From positions 90,293,052 through 90,357,051 of the forward strand of contig CM065297.1 of the NCBI GenBank assembly GCA_032871835.1: 64,000 nucleotides of DNA, read 5' to 3'. The translations under genes and the position numbers were made by a program. Shown piece after piece: positions 57,127 to 64,000 of this stretch (position 1 is the stretch's first letter; each line of letters begins with the position of its first letter). Under the pieces are notes generated by a model. The model worked only from the letters and a program-made list of their open reading frames with translations, ran no database searches and was not told the origin of the DNA. Source of the DNA: Dipteronia dyeriana (taxonomy: Eukaryota; Streptophyta; Magnoliopsida; Sapindales; Sapindaceae).

Positions 57127-57292
57127 AAAGAAAAATCAAATCCAGGGGTATTTTTGTACTTTACGGAAATATACTGATTTTTTTTTAAAATGGCTATTAA
57201 CAAATAAATTTTCGTATGTGGTTAAAAACAAAATTTTCATAATAGTTGTGGTTATTTTTGAATTTCTTTTTTTTTATCTACTACAAAAATAT

Positions 57293-58487
57293 GGGTTTTT
57301 AACAAAAATATCTATTTTAGGGAATTGTAAATCTATCTTGAAATCAAAATCAATTGTAAAATATCTTGAAATGACCTCAATACCCTTTACTAAAAAAACA
57401 CCATTTTCACTCTCTAATGCACTATCCTCCCAAACCTCATGCCCACCCATCTCGATCTCACTCCATCCTTAATCCCACTCCAAAACTTGGTGCACCACAA
57501 ACCTGAATTGTTGTGAGTTTTTATTCGAAATGTTTTGATCTTTAGTTTTGAATTGTTTAAGTTTTAATTTGAACCCCAACATTTATGTTTATGGTTGTGA
57601 GTTGAAATTGATTAATGGGTTTTCAAATTTTAACTTAGATTTGTATGATTGGGGAGAATTATTATGGAAATTGTGTGAAATTTGAATAATTTTAAAGAAA
57701 CTTGGGAGAAAAGAGTTTCGGGACAAGGTCGGAATACCCAGTCCCAAGGAAGCAAAAATCTTAGGATAGGGTTGGGTCACCTTGTCCCAAGGAAAAAAAA
57801 GTTTCGGGATAGGGTGACTAGATGCCAGGTCATCCTGACCCGAAGATTTTTTATCATGGAAAAAAGCTTCGGGACATGGTTATTTGGTATCGGGTCACTC
57901 TGTCCCGAGGCATTTTTGCTTCAGGACAGGGTGTCCCAAGGAAAAATAAGTTTCGGGACAGGGTGACCCGATGCAGGGTCATCTTGTCCCGAAGCGTTTT
58001 TTCCCTAGGACAAGGTGACCCGATATTAGGTTATCATGGCCTAAAGCTTTTTTACCTCGGGACAGGGTGTCCTAGTATCGAGTCATCTTATCTCGAAGCT
58101 TCTTTTCTCTCAAATTTCTTCAACTTTGTTCATTTTCACAAAAAAGTTTTATAATAATTCTCTTCAATCATATCAATCTAACTCAAAATTTGAAAACTCA
58201 TTAATAAATTTCAACTCACAATCATAAACCTAAATATTAGAGTTCAACTTAAAACTCAAAATAATTCAAATTAAAACTCACATTAGATTTGCAATGGAAA
58301 AACTTTGAGGTGGGATTCGGGATGAGTGGGCAGGAGGTTTGAGAGGTTAGTGTATTAGAGAGTGAAAAATGTTTTTTTTTTTACTGAAGGGTATTGAGGT
58401 CATTTTGAGGTATTTTTGTAATTGATTTTAATTTTATGGTAGATTTATAATTGCCTCCCTAAAATAAGGTATTTTCGCTAAAAACCG
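57293..58487. mobile_element. Foldback MULE-like element with a hairpin array in its centre
   Basis: The left terminus GGGTTTTTAACAAAAATATC pairs with the inverted right terminus CGGTTTTTAGCGAAAATACC. The inverted match continues for about 400 bp in each arm: TGACCTCAATACCCTT, TTTTCACTCTCTAAT, GTGAGTTGAAATT, TTTTCAAATTTT and AGAATTATTAT. The middle (57715-58105) is a GGGACAGGGTGACCCG array. The flanks CAAAAATAT and TAAAAAATA/AAAAAATAT are similar but A-rich. Its ends also match those of the 58828-62800 MULE, so the two belong to one family. No coding region. Confidence 0.7.
57715..58105. repeat. Hairpin minisatellite (TTCGGGACAGGGTGACCCGA)
   Basis: Seven or eight degenerate units of about 45-60 bp. 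The best unit (57949-57998) reads CTTCGGGACAGGGTGACCC, a short loop GATGCA, and the inverted GGGTCATCTTGTCCCGAAG. Confidence 0.85.
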
Positions 58488-58827
58488 TAAAAAATATAAA
58501 TTGAAGTAGATCTATGATAGAAAATTTGGTACTTCAAACCTACCACTCTACTTGTTAACACTAGGGATATTATTGATTTAATCTCTATATTTTTTTGAAT
58601 TATCTATTTTTTATCCACTTATTCATTTTTTACTGGTTTGATCCCTATATTATAAAAAACCACTCAATTTGATCCTTATGTTAGTCCACCATTACTCAAC
58701 TTTAACGGTTTGAAGGATGTTTTTATCTTTAACCAAAGAAATGCCACAAGGCAACACAAAAATCAATGGAAAAATAAATATTTATGTAATACTATTAAAA
58801 TTAATATTATAAATATAAATTAAAAAA
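58488..58827. other. No gene; MITE-like words
   Basis: It has TTGATCCCTATATTATAAAA- and CTCAATTTGATCCTTATGTT-type words, common in decayed plant MITEs. The last nine bases (58819-58827) are the target duplication of the next element. Confidence 0.4.
58819..58827. repeat. 9-bp target-site duplication, left copy (ATTAAAAAA)
   Basis: Identical to 62801-62809. Nine bp is the MULE length. Confidence 0.8.
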
Positions 58828-59264
58828 GGGTTTTTAGCAAAAATGCCCTATTTTAGGGGCTTAAAAGCAAATCTACCATAAAATCTAAATCAATTGCAAA
58901 ACTACCATACTCTTCCCAAAATACCGTCATTTATCACTAACCACATTTATTATCCTTTTTATTACTTTTACCAACCATTTTCCAACTAACTTATCAAACA
59001 AATAAACTAAATACTATCTAACAATTTTCCTACACTATAACACTTTATTTCTCATATATTTGTTTTTCAATTTTAGGTTTTTAAATCATTGGAGATATTA
59101 TATTAAAGTAATTGAAAGGTATGTATTGCATTTTAAAATTATGTTTTCAGCCTCATAAGCTTTATTTTGAGAGTTTTGAAATGCTCTTGAAGTTTTTTTC
59201 TTTCCATTTTTTTTACTTTCAATGGTTGAACCGAACCGAACATTTTTATTGTTTGAAAAAAATG

Positions 59265-59605
59265 TCCAGGACAGGGTGACCCGACGTCGGGTCACCTCGT
59301 CCTGAGGTTTTTTCAAAGTCTTGAAAAATTCCTCGGGATGGGGTGACTAGACATCGGGTCTCCCCGTCCCGACGATTTAAATCTTCGGGATGGGGTGACC
59401 CGACATCGGGTCACCCCTTCCCGAGGCTTTAAATCCTAGGGACGGGGCGACCCGATGTCGGGTCACCTCCTCCCGAGGATTTTTCCAAGACACGGAAAGA
59501 TCCTCCGGACGGGGTGACCCGACATCGGGTCACCCCTTCCCGAGGCTTTAAATCCTCGGGACGGGGTGACCCGGCATCGGGCCACCCCGTCCCGAGGCTT
59601 TAATG
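59265..59605. repeat. Array of near-perfect hairpins (GGGTGACCCGA / TCGGGTCACCC)
   Basis: Six units 50-70 bp apart. Each has an arm CCTCGGGACGGGGTGACCC, a loop of about 3-6 bases (for example CGACAT or GGCATC) and the complementary arm. Spacers are CTTTAAATC-like. The last unit (59555-59598) is palindromic over about 44 bp. The array is GC-rich in an otherwise AT-rich element. It lies upstream of a splice acceptor (TTTTTTTCCCAG at 59690-59700) and the transposase ATG, so it would be in the leader of the gene. Confidence 0.92.
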
Positions 59606-59707
59606 TATTTTTTTTCGAAACATAGTTTAGACAATCTTATCTAATTTCTTTCAAATAATACTGATGTTTAGCACTTTATTATATTTGTTTTTTTCCCAGG
59701 ATTGAAG

Positions 59708-59945
59708 ATGACAAGTGGGCAATTGATTTTGAATTGGGGTGGGAAATAGAAAAGTCATCATGGTCAATATTGGTATGAAGGTTAAAGAGCGAAGACGTAT
59801 GATTTTTCAAGAGATGCAAATTATGATCAATTATTAGATAAGGTATACCGTGTCACTAGAATTGATTGAGATCATTTATGAGGTCACTGGAATTATGATC
59901 ATTTATGCCAAAGCAAACCTTGCATCAAAGCATAATTTATAGCCT
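59708..59945 (+). pseudogene. mudrA-type transposase, N-terminal stub
   Basis: ATG 59708, right after the acceptor-like TTTTTTTCCCAG, gives MTSGQLILNWGGK and a stop. In the next frames FSRDANYDQLLDKVYRVTRI appears, matching the N-terminal block of MULE transposases (Y-x-x-L-x-x-x-V-Y-x-V-T-x-I-D). No catalytic domain follows. A (TG)n run (59965-59991) ends the similarity. Confidence 0.6.
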
Positions 59946-59955
59946 TCTAACTTCT

Positions 59956-59959
<4 letters not shown>

Positions 59960-59992
<33 letters not shown>
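59960..59992. repeat. (TA)n(TG)n microsatellite
   Basis: Short TA run followed by about 13 TG dinucleotides, at the junction between the transposase stub and the captured segment. Confidence 0.9.
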
Positions 59993-60045
59993 CCAGAGCA
60001 AAAATATAGATAAATCAATGGATTGGATTGGTTCTACACAACGAG

Positions 60046-60372
60046 AAGAGGTCCAGAGTGGAAGCAGGGCTGGTCAGGACAGACCTTGGCCTCTGTCTCC
60101 GCGGTGCTGCCGCCATTACTGGCAGTTTTCTGCAGTTTTGCTCTTACTCTGGCTTTCTCAGTACACAGGCTACAAGGTATAGTAACCTCAGTTGCAACTC
60201 AGAACTATTAACTTTCAGCTTTTCATCTTCTTGTTGCCAATTATGTTGATATTTTTAATGGCTTCATTGTCTTCCAATAATCCAATAGAGGCTACAGCTT
60301 TCGGATTCTGCGCTTACTGCACTAGTGGATGTACCAAGCTAGAGGCACACCTTGGGTTGCCATCCTAGTTAG
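60046..60372 (+). pseudogene. Captured host gene fragment, small membrane protein (unnamed)
   Basis: A GC-richer, coding-like stretch. One frame reads GPEWKQGWSGQTLASVSAVL, then LPPLLAVF. A one-base shift leads to AVLLLLWLSQYTGYK. After a short break come QLQLRTINFQLFIFLLPIML, IFLMASLSSNN and a TAG (60367-60369). Two hydrophobic segments separated by a polar GYK-x-Q-L-x-L-R-T loop look like a small two-pass membrane protein. It resembles plant proteins of unknown function that I remember only in outline, so I give no name. Base composition and coding texture differ from the surrounding MULE sequence, which fits gene capture. The frameshift and short gap mean it is not functional as read. Confidence 0.5.
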
Positions 60373-60666
60373 AATATATACTGTTATTATTTTCTTCATT
60401 AATAGGGAAAATATATAATGGAAATTGTTGTCATCTATAAAATGGCTAAGGCCTTCTCATCCATGAAGTAGGTTTGGACATTATATAGATTGGGTCTACA
60501 TGGCATTATATCATATACCTTATATATAAAATGTTGTTAACATTCCTTATGTAGTTGATGATTCTTGATCAGTAGTTTTTCTTTTTGATTCAATATATAG
60601 TTGTTGATTTTCATATTTTCAAAAGCTAAAATCATTGACAAACGCGTCTTGCGGTTATAATTAAAA

Positions 60667-60830
60667 GCAAAGGGTTTTAAACAAAACTGCCCTAATTTAG
60701 GGGTTGAATTGTAAATCTACCCTAAAACCAAATAATTTATAGAAAAACTGTAAGACTACTAAAATACCCTCACTCTTAACTAATTAACTTCTCTTCATCC
60801 CATTTATTAACTTTATTTATTAAATTTATC
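60667..60830. repeat. Orphan left-type MULE terminus inside the 58828-62800 element
   Basis: GGGTTTTAAACAAAACTGCC, then AATTTAGGGGTTGAATTGTA and AAATCTACCCTAAAACC, matches the terminus at 58828 in the same orientation. It has no partner of its own and no matching 9-bp flank. Confidence 0.7.
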
Positions 60831-60954
60831 AATTATCAACTATCAACTAAGAATTCACCAACAAACTAATCAAACCGTGAAAAAACATGTATTACAATTG
60901 CATTCTTTTTTTTTAATTCGAAAAAGGTATTAAAAGTATGGAAAAAAGTGTCAG

Positions 60955-61255
60955 GTCAGGCTAACCTAATGCTATTTTTCTCTGGTTTTTAACCACATCA
61001 AAACCATCGGGTCAGCCTGACCTCAACATCAGGTCACCCCAAAGCGATGGAAAAAATCATCGAGTCAGGGTGACCCGATGATTTTTTGTATTAGATTGGG
61101 GTGACCCGATGTCATATTAGACTGACCCGATGCCTTTTTTCACTAGTTTTTAACTATGTAAAAACCATTGGGTCAACCAATGCTTTTTCTCTACTTTTTA
61201 ACTATGTAAAAATTAATACCCCAATATCGGATCACCCCTAACCCGATGGATTTAG
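60955..61255. repeat. Second hairpin minisatellite (GGGTCAGCCTGACC type)
   Basis: Degenerate units with ATCGGGTCAG-CCTGACC, CATCAGGTCACCCC and GGGTGACCCGATG, spaced by TTTTTCACTAGTTTTTAACT-like DNA. It lies 250 bp inside the orphan terminus, the same layout as at 58828/59265. A single further unit lies at 62131-62172. Confidence 0.75.
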
Positions 61256-61529
61256 AGCAAAATTTATTGAGATAGTGATTATATCGAGAAAATCACTACG
61301 AAAGTTTCAGAGAAAAAGTAACCATCAATCTTTTAAAAGTGAATAGTAAACTTTTATTAAAATCTTAACTAAATAGGCAACAAGTATTCTGTATATATAT
61401 ACAATCTGATTTCTACAAAAGCAAACTTGTTTACTACAACTTAACAAACAACTTCTATTAATTAACATCAGACTAACATTCTTGAATCCAAAACTTTGTT
61501 GAATAAATCCTACAGTCTTCATTTTCCTT

Positions 61530-61766
61530 TTACTTTAATATAGCTCTGCAAACAGTTTCTGCTAGGGTATTTCTATCTTCTCCAACTACCTCCCATGCTA
61601 CTAGAAAATGTATTGAATAGATGATATACAAGCTAATCCAATTCATTAACAACCAACAGATGAATAAGTAGACCAGAACTACTAGAGAGAGGCATTTGAT
61701 TGGAGATGTCTCCATAGCGCATGTGAGATCAATCAATGAGCACTCACAAGGAATGGGTGCTGGCAA
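61530..61766 (-). other. Unrecognised 78-codon open frame in the MULE
   Basis: It has a hydrophobic stretch (LSLVVLVYLFICWLLMNWIS) and ends AETVCRAILK. Its position between terminus-derived parts fits a second captured piece, but I recognise no family and it may be chance. Confidence 0.2.
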
Positions 61767-62800
61767 ACCCCAAACTTAATCGTCTCAGAACCTGGACCTG
61801 CAACAATTCTCATAATCAAAATGATAACTTTATAAATTACATGTTTAATTTCCTAACAGTGGACAAAGATTTCAAACCTGTAAATGGACTGTACAAATAG
61901 GATAGGCAACTCCCCTCATCTGTTTACCAGATCCATCAGACTTGGAACCTATGAAAGCAAACCAATCAACACACTGTATAAACTTATACCATTTAACTAC
62001 ATCTCAAAATCAAGAAATAAAATATCACCACATCTAACATTCAAAACATCCAAACAAACCCATTTAAACGAAGGTGGAAATGATGCTTTCAACATCTGAG
62101 TAACAAACTTGACAAAACAAGGGAAGGAGATTCGGGTAGGGGTGACTCGATATCAGGTCACCTCATCCCAAAGTCCGTCATTTGGGAGTAATCACCCAAA
62201 TTTCTTCAAATTTCTTCAAAATTTAACACAATTTCTACAATGATTCCCCTAAATCAAGCAAATCTAACTCAAAAATTGAAAACCCATTAATCAATTTCAA
62301 CTCAAAACCATAAACCTAAATGTTAGGGTTCAAACTCAAAATACCTAAAATGGCACCCAAATCGGCGATGTATCACAGCGTCGGAATGAGGAGGCTGACA
62401 AAAGAAGACGGATGGTGACGATAAATGACCACAACGGCGTCAGCGTGCCTGCTAGGTGGCTTTTCGGCAACTCTCCGACGAAGACGTTGCCACGACGAGT
62501 TGTTGTTGTAATGAACATGATGAGACGAAGACTTTGTTGTTGCTAGTTACGGCGACGACGAATGTGGCTGGAAACCGTGGCAAAGTTGAAGACGGTGGCT
62601 GTAACCACAAGATGGGATTCAGATTTCGGGATGAGTAGTACTAGTAGGAGGTTTTTGGATGGATAGGGCAATAGAGAGTGAAATTGTTTTTTTTAACTCA
62701 AGGGTATCAAGGTCATTTCAGGGTATTTTTGCAATTGATTTTAATTTTAGGGCAGATTTGCAATTGGTCCCCTAAAATAGGGTATTTTTGCTAAAAACCC

Positions 62801-62809
62801 ATTAAAAAA
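62801..62809. repeat. 9-bp target-site duplication, right copy (ATTAAAAAA)
   Basis: Identical to 58819-58827. Confidence 0.8.
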
Positions 62810-62879
62810 TTACTGATAAAACAAAAATTAAAAAATAAAAACATTTTAGTGAGTTAAATTAATCAAAAAAACGTATTGT

Positions 62880-62883
<4 letters not shown>

Positions 62884-62922
<39 letters not shown>
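62884..62922. repeat. (AT)n microsatellite
   Basis: About 19 TA dinucleotides without interruption. Confidence 0.95.
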
Positions 62923-62924
<2 letters not shown>

Positions 62925-64000
62925 AAATGGTTTAAAATTCAGTTTTATTCCTTAAATTTAGTATTTTTAATATAAAAATAAACATTTAATAAAAAGAAAC
63001 CATTCATTAAAAAAACAATGAAAAAAAATATCATGAATCATCATCACCAACCTTCCAATTCCATCACCATCTACATTCAACCTTTAACCCTCATTAACAA
63101 ACAAATCTTCCTAATAACCATCATCAAACACAAACCAAATACATAATAAAAACACCACCTCCAATCAACCTCCAGACCATTATCACCAGATCACCATCAC
63201 AAACTCCTTAACCACTACCAAAACACCATTACTACTAACCGAAACCAATATCGAAACCAAACCAAAATCGACCCAAACAACTACTACCACCAACCGATAC
63301 CCAAATCAGAAACCAAAACACCACCATCACTAGAACCCAAATCAACCAAAACCATCGCTACCACCAATTGAAACCCAAATCGAAACCAAACCCACGAACC
63401 GAAGTGAATCCTCATCAAACAAAAAGGATGATAAGAGAGAGATGAACACGATCGAACCTAGATCGATAACCGAACCTAGATCAAACCAGTCGACTTCTAG
63501 TTGCGTCTCTTCTGATCAACGTTGTCATCGTCGCTGCTTTTTTTCTAAAGTTGTCCGGATTAGAACACCAATCAGTGGTGGGAGGGGCAACTAAGATTGA
63601 TTGATTTCGTGGAGGGGTTTTGAGTGGTTTTGGTTGTTGGGTGTTTGGAGAGGGTGACTTGATTGGATTTGGATGTTTGAGTGATTTGTGCAGTGATGTG
63701 TTGATGATGATATTGGTGAAGAGATGAATGGGTTTGGAGATGATGTTTGGGTGATTTGTCTAGTGGTGTGTTGATGATGATGTTGATGAAGAGATGAATT
63801 TAGGGTTTTATTTCCAAATTCAAAAAAATCCATATCTTTTTTTTTTCTTTTTTGTTGTTTTGTTTTCACATTTAATTTTTATTAATAAGAAGGGTAAATT
63901 TTAATTTTTGTAAATATTTATTATTTATTATTTTAATATTTTTAAATAAGAAAATTAGTAGTGAAATGGTTATTTGCTTTAAGTTGAGGGTAAAATGATC
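62923..64000. other. No recognisable gene; strand-asymmetric low-complexity DNA
   Basis: 63000-63480 is rich in ACC and CAA (ACCACCATCACTAGAACCCA, GAAACCCAAATCGAAACCAA), and 63590-63790 is rich in TGG and GATGATG. A 66-70-bp unit (GGGTGATTTGT, then GTGTTGATGATGAT, GAAGAGATGAAT) is present twice at about 63671-63733 and 63741-63799. The asymmetry could mark the leader of a transcribed element that continues past the window. A His/Ser-rich 92-codon frame on - is a by-product of this repeat. Confidence 0.4.

Larger units (their letters stand above)
49104..57267. mobile_element. TIR element (MULE-like), split by Tat copy 2
   Basis: About 85 bp at 49104-49190 is the inverted copy of 57180-57267. 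Shared words are AACTATTATGAAAATTTTGT, CATACGAAAATTTATTTGTT and AATAGCCA. Subtracting the gypsy insertion leaves about 1 kb. The interior has a CTCTCTCT-rich stretch (49230-49450), a short coding-like piece near 49455-49545 and an AAGTTTCA minisatellite. No transposase. The target duplication could not be fixed because the flanks are T-rich. Confidence 0.65.
58828..62800. mobile_element. MULE with 9-bp target duplication, probable Pack-MULE (3,973 bp)
   Basis: GGGTTTTTAGCAAAAATGCC at the left pairs with the inverted right end (GGGTTTTTAGCAAAAATACC). The arms continue TATTTTAGGGG and AAATCTACC/AAATCTGCC. ATTAAAAAA lies on both sides. Inside: a strong hairpin minisatellite (59265-59605), the start of a mudrA-type transposase (59708-59945), a coding-like host-derived piece (60046-60372), a second left-type terminus at 60668, a second hairpin array (60955-61260), and the right arm shared with the 57293-58487 element. 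The transposase is only a stub, so it is non-autonomous. Confidence 0.75.

Noticed and set aside
59265..59605. CRISPR-like array
   Set aside because: Repeats and spacers are not separated: the palindromic units vary, spacer lengths vary, there is no cas gene, and the DNA is clearly plant nuclear.
63591..63869. 92-codon His/Ser/Asn-rich frame on -
   Set aside because: It is the translation of a 66-70-bp tandem duplication and GATGATG repeats, with no recognisable family.

Overview
The window looks like repeat-rich nuclear DNA of a flowering plant, most likely a eudicot. It is strongly AT-rich, full of (AT)n tracts, and carries plant-type transposons: Mutator-like elements (MULEs) with Ulp1-type protease genes, Tat-lineage Ty3/gypsy retrotransposons with an antisense extra gene, long copia-like solo LTRs, and hAT-like elements with CGGTTCGGTT-rich ends. 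I find no intact host gene, no tRNA or rRNA, and nothing bacterial. Almost everything is a transposon, and many are nested inside others.

Layout. 1-214: end of a copia polyprotein. 3957-13913: a Ulp1-carrying MULE (MULE-1). Most of its transposase is lost; it carries a solo LTR (about 4840-8835) with a second solo LTR (6471-8499) inside it. 14453-15459 and 18021-19027: short non-autonomous MULE-like elements. 19205-20805: an element that is mostly one long inverted repeat. 21181-31320: a second Ulp1 MULE (MULE-2) with a transposase pseudogene on + and a Ulp1/DUF1985 pseudogene on -, facing each other. Its transposase is split by a 2.2-kb solo LTR, yet the reading frame is continuous across the insertion point. 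33670-46391: an hAT-like element with an 8-bp target duplication, split by an 11.5-kb Tat/gypsy element (33764-45231). 47280-47946: another hAT-like element. 49104-57267: a TIR element split by a 7.2-kb Tat derivative lacking reverse transcriptase and integrase (49953-57126). 57293-58487: a foldback element. 58828-62800: a MULE with a perfect 9-bp target duplication, a transposase remnant and what looks like a captured host gene fragment.

How the parts fit. In the two Ulp1 MULEs, and probably in the 58.8-kb MULE, a minisatellite sits between the terminus and the first coding exon, apparently in a leader intron. In the Ulp1 MULEs its core is AGCTCG plus an A/T tract. In the 57-62 kb elements each unit is a near-perfect hairpin built on GGGTGACCCGA / TCGGGTCACCC. 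The two Tat copies can be compared with each other: wherever both are present, most premature stops in one face Gln or Trp in the other, as expected from C-to-T decay of methylated DNA.

Limits: all calls come from reading the sequence and comparing copies within the window. No alignment score, divergence or GC value was computed. Boundaries given with a named target-site duplication are firm; the others are approximate.
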